From contig NZ_JAIWPE010000094.1 of the NCBI RefSeq assembly GCF_021028955.1, positions 186,001-250,000 on the forward strand: a DNA stretch of 64,000 nt, given 5' to 3'. Below, one piece after another: positions 27,701 to 35,677 of the stretch. The notes beneath the pieces were generated by a model that saw only the letters and a program-made list of their open reading frames with translations, made no database searches and was not told the origin of the DNA. Numbering within the stretch: the first letter of the stretch is position 1; each line of letters opens with the position of its first letter. A program made the position numbers and the translations under genes. This stretch comes from Salipaludibacillus sp. CUR1. GTDB lineage: Bacteria > Bacillota > Bacilli > Bacillales > Salisediminibacteriaceae.

Positions 27701-28230
27701 TGCTGGTCTATGACCCGGAAGACCACAGCAAAGTATTAGAGCGCTTTGAGTTTCCAAGACAAACGAAAGAGCCGTACCTTTGCTTAGCAGACTTTCTGAG
27801 ATCCGTGGACAGTGGAGAAATGGACCATGTTGGATTTTTGACTGTGACAGCCGGAAAAGGCGTGCGGCAAATGGCAGAAGAATCAAAAGAAGCCGGAGAC
27901 TATCTCGACAGCCATATGATTCAGGCGGTAGCTCTGGAAGTCGCCGAAGCCTTTGCTGAGCGTGTTCATCAGCTCATGCGCGATAAATGGGGCTTTCCTG
28001 ATTCTCCTGACTTCACAATGAAAGAGCGTTTCTCCGCACGTTATCAGGGCGTCCGCGTTTCCTTCGGCTACCCGGCCTGCCCGAACCTGGAAGACCAGGC
28101 CAAACTGTTCAAACTAATTGACCCGGGAAAAATCGGTGTCCAACTGACTGACGAATACATGATGGAACCTGAAGCAAGCGTCTCCGCCATGGTATTCGCC
28201 CACCCCGAAGGACGATACTTCAGTGTATAG
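24772..28230 (+). CDS. metH: Cobalamin-dependent methionine synthase
   Basis: An 1152-residue modular enzyme. In order: homocysteine domain (LDGAMGTMLQ, GLNCATGPEFM, zinc ligands GGCCGTTPEHI); pterin domain (LVGERTNVIGSRKF, GAHVIDVCVADPD, MIDSTDEVVIERAL); cobalamin cap and Rossmann part with the lower-ligand motif GDVHDIGKNLV and GLSGLLVKSTQ; and a C-terminal activation domain for reductive remethylation with SAM (ending GVQLTDEYMMEPEASVSAMV). It transfers methyl from methyl-THF to homocysteine. A Gly/Ala-rich linker precedes the activation domain. Last gene of the S-box operon. Confidence 0.97.
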   Translation: MEKSLFEQELKQRILVLDGAMGTMLQNADLTADDFGGEAYEGCNEYLNVTAPHVITRIYREYLEAGADIIETNTFGATNIVLADYDLQHLAYELNKKAAELAAAEAQYFSEEGKRRFVAGAMGPTTKSLSVTGGTTFEELTESYREQVEGLLDGGVDLLLLETSQDMRNVKAAYVAIEQVTTEREIHVPLIVSGTIEPMGTTLAGQTIEAFYISLEHMNPTVVGLNCATGPEFMQDHLRSLSELSTTYVHCYPNAGLPDEEGHYHESPQSLAAKLEGFAKKGWLNIVGGCCGTTPEHIRVMSEAVKGYEPRQPQGGHPHAVSGIEPLVYDDSMRPLLVGERTNVIGSRKFKRLIADEKFEEASEIARAQVKKGAHVIDVCVADPDRDELTDMENFLQHVINKVKVPLMIDSTDEVVIERALTFSQGKAIINSINLEDGEERFEKVAPLVRRFGAAVIVGTIDEEGMGVTAERKLDIARRSYELLVNKYGIPAQDIIFDPLVFPVGTGDEQYIGSAEATVEGIRMIKEDMPDCLTVLGVSNVSFGLPPLGREVLNAAYMYHCTKAGLDYAIVNTEKLERYGSISEEEKQLADDLLFRTGDETLATFTAFYREKKPKKKVEASTLTLEERLAEYIIEGTKEGLFKDLDEALEKYDTPLEIINGPLMDGMDEVGKLFNNNELIVAEVLQSAEAMKAAVAHLEPHMEKKEDDRGKGKILLATVKGDVHDIGKNLVEIILKNNGFQIVNLGIKVTSNELIEAIEREDPDAIGLSGLLVKSTQQMVLTANDLRERGINIPILVGGAALTRRFTENKISKEYEGLVLYSKDAMTGLELANKLARPDDREQLVTAHQERQKQIREAEANGSGRGTAGGAATATLEAPRSKVAKDAPLFKPEDYKQHVLKNYRLSHLHPYVNMQTLLGQHLGIQGNIQRNLERGDEKTIQLKEKVNDLLVRAEKEGFLQADGMYQFFPAQSDGNDVLVYDPEDHSKVLERFEFPRQTKEPYLCLADFLRSVDSGEMDHVGFLTVTAGKGVRQMAEESKEAGDYLDSHMIQAVALEVAEAFAERVHQLMRDKWGFPDSPDFTMKERFSARYQGVRVSFGYPACPNLEDQAKLFKLIDPGKIGVQLTDEYMMEPEASVSAMVFAHPEGRYFSV

Positions 28231-28238
28231 ATAGCTTA

Positions 28239-28267
28239 TTACCCCGTGCCATTGAGGCACGGGGTAA
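28239..28267 (+). terminator. Terminator of the methionine operon
   Basis: A perfect 12-bp stem, TTACCCCGTGCC with its complement, followed by TTTTG. Confidence 0.8.
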
Positions 28268-28274
28268 TTTTGTG

Positions 28275-29053
28275 CGGCTAGCGGGGAGGCGGGTAGGTAG
28301 CTTGGCAGACAGCTTGGCAAGTTGGTGCAACTGGAGTAACACCCACGTAGCACCAACAAACGTATCAGGAAGAAAACTGGAGGATATGCGAGTAAGAGGA
28401 AGCTGGAAGAGAGTAACAGGTAGGTAGGTGCTACCGGGGTAGCACCTACGTATCACCCACCAACGTATCAGGAAGAAAACAGGAGGAAACGCGAGTAAGA
28501 GGAAGCCGGAAGAGAGTAACAGGTAGGTGGGTGCTACCGGGGTAGCACCTGCGTAGCACCCACCAAAGTATCAGGAAGAAAACCGGCGAAAACGCGAGTA
28601 AGAGTGAGCCGGAAGAGAGTAACAGGTAGGTGGGTGCTACCGGGGTAGCACCTGCGTAGCACCCACCAACGTATCAGGAAGAAAACCGGCGAAAACGCGA
28701 GTAAGAGGAAGCCAGAAGAGAGTAACAGGCAGGTGGGTGCTACCGGGGTAGCACCTGCGTAGCACCCACCAACGTATCAGGAAGAAAACCGGCGAAAACG
28801 CGAGTAAGAGTGAGCCGGAAGAGAGTAACAGGTAGGTGGGTGCTACCGGGGTAGCACCTACGCAGCACCAACAAACGTATCAGGTAGAAAACCGGCGAAA
28901 ACGCTAGTAAGAGGAAGCTGGAAGAGAGTAACAGGCAGGTGGGTGCTACCGGGGTAGCACCTACGTATCACCCACCAACGTATCAGGTAGAAAACCGGCG
29001 AAAACGAAAGTAAGAGGAAGCCGGAAGAGAGTAACAGGCAGGTGGGTGCTACC
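28275..29053 (-). repeat. Left 103-bp tandem array (about 7 units)
   Basis: Units begin (CGTATCAGG motif) at 28361, 28464, 28567, 28670, 28773, 28876 and 28979, a constant 103-bp step; the last unit is cut at about 29053. The whole unit is conserved, including GTAACAGG, a hairpin GGTGCTACC-GGGGTAGCACC, and GAAAACCGGCGAAAACGC. A diverged outer part (28275-28360) contains GGTAGCTTGGC. The same array recurs inverted at 34830-35545. No coding frame worth calling; it fills the gap between metH and the ger operon. Confidence 0.92.
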
Positions 29054-29089
29054 ATCTCCACATACTTAATAAAAAAATCCACCATTATC

Positions 29090-29119
29090 TGTATAAAAGC
29101 CTTGTTTTTAAAAACACTA
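29090..29119 (+). promoter_or_regulatory. Sigma-G-like promoter of the ger operon
   Basis: TGTATA, 17 bases, AACACTA resembles the forespore sigma-G pattern TGAATA-N17/18-CATACTA (5 of 6 and 5 of 7 matches). Germinant receptor operons are sigma-G genes in B. subtilis. Confidence 0.45.
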
Positions 29120-29184
29120 GTAAAAAATGTAAAGGAAAAGGAGTAAAGAAAGATTTACAGGGCGGCATGAAATGAGGAATTAAA

Positions 29185-30279
29185 TTGAAAAATATTCAGC
29201 AAATCTCGTGGACTCAGTTAGTCGGGGTTATTGTAGCGACTAAATTAACGGGGACCTTAACATACGGATATATTGTTAAAAGTGAGCCTTTTGCAGAAGA
29301 AGCGTGGATGGTACCTCTCATTGCGGGCAGTTTCGGTTTGTTGATTGGCTTGTTTGTTTACAAGCTTTCAAGCCGTTTTCCCGGACAGACGGTTTTTCAG
29401 TATTCAAAAAAAATTATGGGAACCTTTTTAGGTTGGATTATTAATTTCATTATTGTGGTTTTACTCATAGATTGGGGAGGCGTGACAATACGCCAATTTT
29501 CAGAATACTACACGAGCCTTAAGTATCTTGACACCCCGCTGTTTATTTTTTCACTTCTTATAGCCCTGTTAGCCGTTCAAATTGTGAGGGGCGGGGTAGA
29601 AGTTTTAGGAAGGCAAGGAGTAATAATGGCATTTTTTGTGATTTTTGCCAGCTTGTTTATTTATTTTGGCTCAGCCAACCGGTGGGAGCTCGGTGAAGTG
29701 CCGGCACCCTGGGAATTACATATGGGGGAACTGATACAACAATCCTTTACGCCTCTAGGGGTTTTTGGAGAAGTATCCTGGGTAGTTCTGCTGCTGCTTC
29801 CTCATTTGAACCAGTTTAAAGACGGGCCCCGTGCAATTATTATTAGTACAGTTATTAATTCAATTATGGTTTCAGCAGCAGCTGTCGTTCTTATTGCGGT
29901 GCTTGGAGAAGACTTAGTCCGACTGACTATTTTTCCGTCGTTCGAGGTCGCTTCGGCTATATCTTTTGGTGTAGTGGTTGAACGGATTGAATGGCTGGTG
30001 TCTTTGTTATGGCTCGGTTCAATGGCAGTAAAACTTAGTGTCCTTCTGTATGGAGGGGCGGCAGGTGTGCAGTCAATGTTCCAGATGAAACAATTTAAAA
30101 ACGCTATTTGGATTGTGATTTCTTTAATGTTCATCTGGTCATATTTAGTTTTTGATAATATACATGAAATCATTGGTTTTCTAATGCCTGAAAAGTGGCT
30201 GCTGCATGCATTGCCGCTTCAGGTCGGGATACCGGCTTTATTAATGCTTGTAGCATTAATTCGGCGTGTGAAGGGGTGA
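29185..30279 (+). CDS. Germinant receptor B subunit (GerAB family)
   Basis: A 364-residue membrane protein with about ten hydrophobic segments, of the endospore AB / APC-like transporter family. It begins ISWTQLVGVIVATKLTGTLTYG and keeps the GGVEVLGRQGVIM and WELGEVPAPWELHMGELI regions typical of GerAB/GerKB. In spores it senses small germinants in the inner membrane together with the A and C subunits. TTG start with GAGGA six bases ahead. Gene order here is B-A-C rather than the commoner A-B-C or A-C-B. Confidence 0.92.
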   Translation: MKNIQQISWTQLVGVIVATKLTGTLTYGYIVKSEPFAEEAWMVPLIAGSFGLLIGLFVYKLSSRFPGQTVFQYSKKIMGTFLGWIINFIIVVLLIDWGGVTIRQFSEYYTSLKYLDTPLFIFSLLIALLAVQIVRGGVEVLGRQGVIMAFFVIFASLFIYFGSANRWELGEVPAPWELHMGELIQQSFTPLGVFGEVSWVVLLLLPHLNQFKDGPRAIIISTVINSIMVSAAAVVLIAVLGEDLVRLTIFPSFEVASAISFGVVVERIEWLVSLLWLGSMAVKLSVLLYGGAAGVQSMFQMKQFKNAIWIVISLMFIWSYLVFDNIHEIIGFLMPEKWLLHALPLQVGIPALLMLVALIRRVKG

Positions 30280-30284
30280 TTAAT

Positions 30285-31727
30285 ATGGAAAATGCACTTG
30301 AGAAGAATTTACAGGCAATTAATCAGTCGTTTGGTGAAACAGAAGATTTGGTTATCCGCCGGTTTTCATTAATGGATCCGTCTTCCCGTCAGGCTGCTGT
30401 TATTTACCTGGACGGGTTAGTGGATACGGCGGTCATTAGCCAACATGTAGTCAGGCCCCTGATATTAAATTTTACCGGCACGGCTAAAAATACTCATTCC
30501 CTGGAGGAGCTTACGAGTCTTATTACCGTCTCTGAAACTAAGGTAATTAAAAATCTCAATGAAATAAACGAATTTATTTTAGCGGGAGATACATGTCTTT
30601 TAGTTGAGGGAGAAGAAGGGGGGATTATTGCCGAATCGAAAGGGTGGGAACAAAGGGGCGTTCAAGAGCCTATAGTAGAAAGAGCGACCAGGGGCCCTCA
30701 GGAAGGGTTTGTTGAATCGATCCAGACAAATTTAGGATTGATCCGCACGCATGTTAATCATTCAAAACTTATTTTTGAAAAATATGAGGTAGGCACTGTT
30801 TCACCTAATTCAGTAATGATAGGTTATATAAAAGATAAAGCAAAAGCTTCGGTGGTGGAAGAAGTAAGAGAACGGTTAGGCCAGATTGACCTCGAAGCTG
30901 TATTAGAGTCCGGATATGTCGAGCAATTAATTGAAGACAACCCGATGTCACCGCTGCCGTCTATTAAAGTGACAGAAAGACCTGATGTTGTATCGGGGGA
31001 TATTCTGGAAGGAAGAGTATGTATTCTTGTAAACGGAAGCCCATTTGCTTTAATTGTTCCGGCCTCCATTAACAGCATGATGCAATCAAGTGATGATTAT
31101 TATGAAAGGTATCCTCAGGTTTTCCTGATGCGGATTGTCCGTTGGATGGCGCTTTTCATTGCATTGCTGCTCCCTTCGTTATATGTAGCGGCGACAACAA
31201 TTAACCATGAAATTATTCAGACGCCGTTGCTTTTTACGATTGCGGCAACAAGAGAAGGCATCCCTTTACCTGCCGTATTAGAAGCATTACTGATGGAAGT
31301 AGCATTTGAGATTTTACGCGAAGCCGGATTAAGGCTTCCGCAGCCGATAGGTCCTGCCATTAGTATTGTCGGTGTATTAGTTATTGGTGAAGCAGCCGTA
31401 AATGCTGGAATTGTCAGTAATATTATGGTTGTTATCGTCGGGATGACCGCCTTGTCAACGTTCGCCATCCCCCAGTACAGTTTTGCGAACGCCATTCGTT
31501 TTTTGCGTTTTCCGATAATTATTCTGGCATCGACGTTAGGGCTGTTAGGTATCGGTTTTGCACTGATGGTGCTCCTGACCCACCTTTTGAAAATGCGTTC
31601 GTTTGGCAATGCAATGATGGAGCCTTTCGCTCCGATGTCACCTGATGATTTATCAGACAGCGTCATCCATCTGCCGTGGAAAACTACGATGTCTGCACCT
31701 TGGAAAAAATTTAAGAAGCTGCTTTAG
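30285..31727 (+). CDS. Germinant receptor A subunit (GerAA family)
   Basis: A 480-residue GerA-family protein: a soluble N-terminal half (about 1-270) with VERATRGPQEGFVESIQTNLGLIR and YVEQLIEDNPMSPLPSIKVTERPDVV, then five or so membrane helices (IVRWMALFIALLLPSLYVA onward). The A subunit forms the oligomeric ion channel of the spore germinant receptor. The frame opens at 30195 inside gerB, but AAGGGGTG lies before the ATG at 30285, five bases after the gerB stop, so that start is used. Confidence 0.93.
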   Translation: MENALEKNLQAINQSFGETEDLVIRRFSLMDPSSRQAAVIYLDGLVDTAVISQHVVRPLILNFTGTAKNTHSLEELTSLITVSETKVIKNLNEINEFILAGDTCLLVEGEEGGIIAESKGWEQRGVQEPIVERATRGPQEGFVESIQTNLGLIRTHVNHSKLIFEKYEVGTVSPNSVMIGYIKDKAKASVVEEVRERLGQIDLEAVLESGYVEQLIEDNPMSPLPSIKVTERPDVVSGDILEGRVCILVNGSPFALIVPASINSMMQSSDDYYERYPQVFLMRIVRWMALFIALLLPSLYVAATTINHEIIQTPLLFTIAATREGIPLPAVLEALLMEVAFEILREAGLRLPQPIGPAISIVGVLVIGEAAVNAGIVSNIMVVIVGMTALSTFAIPQYSFANAIRFLRFPIIILASTLGLLGIGFALMVLLTHLLKMRSFGNAMMEPFAPMSPDDLSDSVIHLPWKTTMSAPWKKFKKLL

Positions 31728-31746
31728 CTAAGTAAGGGGGCGGGTT

Positions 31747-32880
31747 ATGCGAAAGAAATTTTTATTATCATTATTTGGACTGGCTGCTCTCCTGCTCCTC
31801 CCGGGATGCTGGGACAGTCAGGAAATAGAGGAAGCAGCGTGGGTGACTTCACTTGGATTTGATTTAGCAGAGGAGGATGGCCCGTTTGAGGTCCACCAAA
31901 TGGTTGCCTTAACAAAAATGCTGGCTGCCGGAGACCAGGGTGGACAGGGAGAAGAAGACGCCTTTTTTATGGTTTCAGAAACAGCTGATTCCATACAGAC
32001 AGCGGTATTTAAAGCTAAAGAGTTTCTAGCAAGAGAACCAAAATACGGTCATGTATCAAATATAATAGCCAGTGAAGAGCTTCTGAGAGAAAAAGGAGTT
32101 TCATCAATCCTGTCTTATACATTGCGTGACCACGTCTTACGGCCGTTTATTTGGATTTCGGTTGCCTCGCCTAATGCTAAATCTGTAATGGAAAAGAGGA
32201 CAGGCCTGGAAGACATCCCGAGCCAGGCGTATTTAGGAATCATGGATCAGGCTGAAGACGCGGGACTGGCTTTTGCTGTGAACTTGCTGGAAGCAAGTAA
32301 ACGTTATCTTAATGAGAATCAAGATCTTGTGTTGCCGATTATTACACATAAAGAAGGCCAGGTCCATATTGACGGTATGGCTTTATTTAAAGAGGATCTC
32401 ATGGTGGATTCTTTGCACAGCTTGGATGCCCGTGGATTATCCTGGGCACTGGACAGAGGCGAAGGGTTAGTAAGCATCAGTTCAAAAGACGAGCAATTAA
32501 TTACAGTCAGTTTCCGGGAATCTAATTCCGAAGTAAGCGTTGAGAAAGCAGATGATGCCAGCCTGGAAATGAACGTAGATATAAATTTGCAGGGAGATAT
32601 TTCTGATATTGAAAAAGAGCATACGGTAGCATTTTTAAGTGAAGAAGATATTCCTGAAGTCACAAAAGACGTGGAAGAAGAGGTCATTTCAATTGTCGAG
32701 AATTCAATCGCCAAAGTTCAGAAAGCTCAATCTGATGTCTTTGGCGCAGCGGACATGATAGCGGAAGAGTTTCCGGATGTATGGAAAAAAATAGAGGGTG
32801 ACTGGCGTGAACAGTATGAAGAAATGCCGGTTAATGTAAATGTAAAAGTTGATTTAAACCGCAGTAAACGAATCAAGTAA
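31747..32880 (+). CDS. Germinant receptor C subunit, Ger(x)C lipoprotein
   Basis: A 377-residue lipoprotein: signal peptide with lipobox LPGC, followed at once by the family signature WDSQEIEEAAWVTSLGFD. The middle and C-terminal parts follow the GerAC three-domain pattern (HVSNIIASEELLREKGVSSIL, VDGMALFKEDLMV-like, C-terminal acidic helix ending in NVKVDLNRSKRIK). RBS AAGGGGG. It completes the gerB-gerA-gerC receptor. Confidence 0.93.
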   Translation: MRKKFLLSLFGLAALLLLPGCWDSQEIEEAAWVTSLGFDLAEEDGPFEVHQMVALTKMLAAGDQGGQGEEDAFFMVSETADSIQTAVFKAKEFLAREPKYGHVSNIIASEELLREKGVSSILSYTLRDHVLRPFIWISVASPNAKSVMEKRTGLEDIPSQAYLGIMDQAEDAGLAFAVNLLEASKRYLNENQDLVLPIITHKEGQVHIDGMALFKEDLMVDSLHSLDARGLSWALDRGEGLVSISSKDEQLITVSFRESNSEVSVEKADDASLEMNVDINLQGDISDIEKEHTVAFLSEEDIPEVTKDVEEEVISIVENSIAKVQKAQSDVFGAADMIAEEFPDVWKKIEGDWREQYEEMPVNVNVKVDLNRSKRIK

Positions 32881-32901
32881 ACAGGTGTTTCCTATCAAGC
32901 G

Positions 32902-32931
32902 ATGACATCTCACCCTCCGTCGTGATAAAAT
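32902..32931 (+). promoter_or_regulatory. Promoter of ppaC
   Basis: ATGACA, 18 bases ending in TGA, then TAAAAT; about 35 bases before the ppaC start. Confidence 0.5.
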
Positions 32932-32967
32932 AAACCGTATTGAAGAGACGAAAAGGAGTGGCATGTC

Positions 32968-33900
32968 ATGAGTGAAGAAAAAGTTTTAATTTTTGGGCAC
33001 CAGAACCCGGATACCGATACGATTTGTTCAGCGCTTGTTTATGCTGATTTAAAAAAAGAACTGGGCCTGGCTGTTGAACCAGTCCGGCTTGGCGAAGTGG
33101 GCGCTGAGACCCAGTATGCTCTTGATCATTTTGGAGTGGACGCCCCCCGTCAGGTGAATACAGTTGCAAATGAAGTGAACCAAGTCATTTTAGTAGACCA
33201 TAATGAACGCCAGCAGAGCGCCAAGGATATTGATCAGGTGCAAGTCCTTGAAGTCATCGACCACCACAGAATTGCTAATTTTGAAACAGAAGGTCCGCTT
33301 TACTACCGTGCTGAGCCTGTCGGCTGTACAGCGACGATTTTAAACAAGCTGTTTAAAGAAAACAACGTAGAGATTAAGAAAGAGATTGCAGGACTGATGG
33401 TATCTGCGATTATCTCAGACTCCCTGTTATTTAAATCGCCGACTTGCACGGCAGAAGACGTGGCTGCGGCTAAAGACCTGGCTGAAATTGCAGGTGTTAA
33501 CCTTGAGGAATACGGCCTTGAGATGCTTAAAGCTGGGGCAGACATGAGCAGTAAATCTGTTGATCAGCTCCTGACTATGGATGCGAAAGAATTTACAATG
33601 GGAGACCATAAAGTTCAAATCGCCCAGGTAAATGTGGTCGATTCAAATGACGTGCTTAACCGTAAAGATGATGTCTTGTCAGCTATGAAAAAGGCTGTGT
33701 CGGAAAAAGAACTAAGCCTGTTTGTTTTAGCGGTGACTGATATCCTGAAAAATGACTCTATCGCCTTAGCAACAGGTGAACAGACTGAAGCGGTAGAAAA
33801 AGCTTTTGATGTAAAGCTTGAAGACAGCCAAGCGACACTCGAAGGCGTCGTTTCACGAAAAAAGCAGATTGTACCTCCTCTAACTAACGCTTTATCATAA
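32968..33900 (+). CDS. ppaC: Manganese-dependent inorganic pyrophosphatase
   Basis: A 310-residue family II pyrophosphatase of the DHH phosphoesterase superfamily. Metal ligands are seen in [23 protein letters not shown] and the DHH motif [11 protein letters not shown]; the C-terminal DHHA2 domain has [10 protein letters not shown] with the substrate-binding RKK. It hydrolyses PPi in the cytosol and is the main pyrophosphatase of Bacilli. RBS AAAGGAG; own promoter and terminator, so a single-gene unit. Confidence 0.96.
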   Translation: MSEEKVLIFGHQNPDTDTICSALVYADLKKELGLAVEPVRLGEVGAETQYALDHFGVDAPRQVNTVANEVNQVILVDHNERQQSAKDIDQVQVLEVIDHHRIANFETEGPLYYRAEPVGCTATILNKLFKENNVEIKKEIAGLMVSAIISDSLLFKSPTCTAEDVAAAKDLAEIAGVNLEEYGLEMLKAGADMSSKSVDQLLTMDAKEFTMGDHKVQIAQVNVVDSNDVLNRKDDVLSAMKKAVSEKELSLFVLAVTDILKNDSIALATGEQTEAVEKAFDVKLEDSQATLEGVVSRKKQIVPPLTNALS

Positions 33901-33912
33901 ACATGAACTAGG

Positions 33913-33937
33913 CCGGCAGATGTGCCGGTCTTTTTTT
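33913..33937 (+). terminator. Terminator of ppaC
   Basis: CCGGCA-GATG-TGCCGG followed by TCTTTTTTT. Confidence 0.8.
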
Positions 33938-34018
33938 GTGCAAATAACTTTGAAGGTCTTTTCCGCTTATATGGCGAATACAAACAAGCAGATAATTAGC
34001 GGAATGGAGTGAGGCAGT

Positions 34019-34810
34019 TTGGCATTTTTAACAGGAAAAACAGCTTTAGTTACAGGAGTGAGCCGCAGCCAGGGGATAGGTGCAGCGATTTGCAGGGAGT
34101 TTGCAAGGAAAGGGGCGGATATTCTGTTCACTTACTGGACGGACTATGATCAGTCTATGCCATGGGGAGTGGAAAGCAGTGAACCTGCCTTACTTAAAAG
34201 AGAGCTGGAATCGCATAAGGTAAGATGTGAAAATATAGAGCTTGACCTCACGGCTCCGGCGGCTCCGGTTACGCTGCTCGATTTCGCCGCGAAAACCTTT
34301 GGTTCAGCCCCTGATATACTTGTCAATAACGCGTGTTATTCAGTGAATGATTCGATCAGCACGATTACTGCAGGGAAGCTGGACAGCCATTATAAAGTGA
34401 ATGTGAGAGCTGTCACATTGTTAACACAAGCGTTTGTTGATTGTTTTTCCAAAAAGGAAGGGAGGAATGGGCGTATTATCAATCTGACTACCGGCTGGAG
34501 CCGGGGGCAGATGCCCGATGAACTGTCGTATGTTCTGACGAAATCAGCCGTAGAAACGTTAACTTATACGCTGGCATCAACCCTGGCTGAAAAACACATT
34601 ACTATTAATGCAATTAACCCTGGTCCAACTAATTCGGGCTGGATGAATGAAGACATTAAAAAAGAATTGCTGCCCAGATTTCCATCCGGCCGGCTGGGGG
34701 AACCGGAAGACGCCGCCAAACTGGCTTCATTTCTGGCTGGTGATGATGCAGCCTGGGTAACCGGACAGGTCATCCATTCAGAAGGCGGGTTCAGAAACGG
34801 CGATGCCTGA
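34019..34810 (+). CDS. Short-chain dehydrogenase/reductase
   Basis: A 263-residue Rossmann-fold oxidoreductase. The coenzyme motif reads TGVSRSQGIGAAICREFARKGAD; DILVNNACYS is the NNAG-equivalent; the catalytic YxxxK is in YVLTKSAVETL, with the catalytic Ser/Thr in NLTTGWS. The C-terminal WVTGQVIHSEGGF is typical of the 3-oxoacyl-ACP reductase-like group. Substrate unknown. TTG start preceded by GGAGTGAGG. It is the last gene between the two inverted arrays. Confidence 0.88.
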   Translation: MAFLTGKTALVTGVSRSQGIGAAICREFARKGADILFTYWTDYDQSMPWGVESSEPALLKRELESHKVRCENIELDLTAPAAPVTLLDFAAKTFGSAPDILVNNACYSVNDSISTITAGKLDSHYKVNVRAVTLLTQAFVDCFSKKEGRNGRIINLTTGWSRGQMPDELSYVLTKSAVETLTYTLASTLAEKHITINAINPGPTNSGWMNEDIKKELLPRFPSGRLGEPEDAAKLASFLAGDDAAWVTGQVIHSEGGFRNGDA

Positions 34811-34829
34811 GAGAGGAAGGTAGGTGCTC

Positions 34830-35545
34830 CTGCGCCGCCCCCAGGCTTGCTCGTCGCAGGTACAGAGTGCTACTCCGGTAGCACCTACTTCTCTGTTACC
34901 CTCTTCCAGCTTCCTCTTACTTTCGTTTTCGCCGTTTTTCTACCTGATACGTTGGTAGGTGCTGCGTAGGTGCTACTCCGGTAGCACCTACTTCTCTGTT
35001 ACCCTCTTCCAGCTTCCTCTTACTTTCGTTTTCGCCGTTTTTCTACCTGATACGTTGGTAGGTGCTACGTAGGTGCTACTCCGGTAGCACCTACTTCTCT
35101 GTTACCCTCTTCCAGCTTCCTCTTTCTTTCGTTTTTGCCAGTTTTCTAGCTGATACGTTGGTAGGTGCTACGTAGGTGCTACCCCGGTAGCACCTACCTC
35201 TCTGTTACCCTCTTCCGGCACACTCTTACTTTCGTTTTCGCCGTTTTTCTAGCTGATACGTTGGTAGGTGCTACGTAGGTGCTACCCCGGTAGCACCTAC
35301 CTCTCTGTTACCCTCTTCCGGCACACTCTTACTTTCGTTTTCGCCGTTTTTCTACCTGATACGTTTGTAGGTGCTGCGTAGGTGCTACTCCGGTAGCACC
35401 TGCTTCTCTGTTACTCTCTTCCGGCTCACTCTTTCTCTCGTTTTCGCCGTTTTTCTACCTGATACGTTTGTAGGTGCTACGTCGGTGCTACCCCGGTAGC
35501 ACCGACTCTACCTGCCAAGCTACCAACTCTGCAACCTACCCGCCG
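34830..35545 (+). repeat. Right 103-bp tandem array (about 6.5 units, inverted)
   Basis: The GATACG motif recurs at 34946, 35049, 35152, 35255, 35358 and 35461, again exactly 103 bp apart. The unit is the reverse complement of the left array: GTAGGTGCTAC-TCCG-GTAGCACCTAC hairpin, CTCTGTTACCCTCTTCC, CTTTCGTTTTCGCCG. Its outer end (GCCAAGCTACC... ...CTACCCGCC, 35515-35543) matches the outer end of the left array, so these are two copies of one defined element. It fills the gap before the MFS gene. Confidence 0.92.
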
Positions 35546-35677
35546 TCAGTAGCGGGAAATATAAACAGATTACGAATTGAAACTTAAGATCTTGTAAAAA
35601 ATTCTCTCTCGTCCTTATCTGTCTGAAGGTTTGCTTTATGATAGACAGAGTACTCAGGAATGGAGAGGATTTTTGAA

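Noticed and set aside
28275-29053. CRISPR array
   Set aside because: The step is a constant 103 bp and the full unit is conserved; there are no variable spacers and no cas genes.
30195-30284. Upstream extension of the GerA-type A subunit
   Set aside because: It overlaps gerB, has no ribosome site, and lacks family similarity; AAGGGGTG supports the start at 30285.
29054-34829. Composite transposon carrying the ger operon
   Set aside because: The flanking inverted arrays encode no transposase and the enclosed ppaC is normally a core gene; no target duplication is visible. Kept only as a possible inversion segment.
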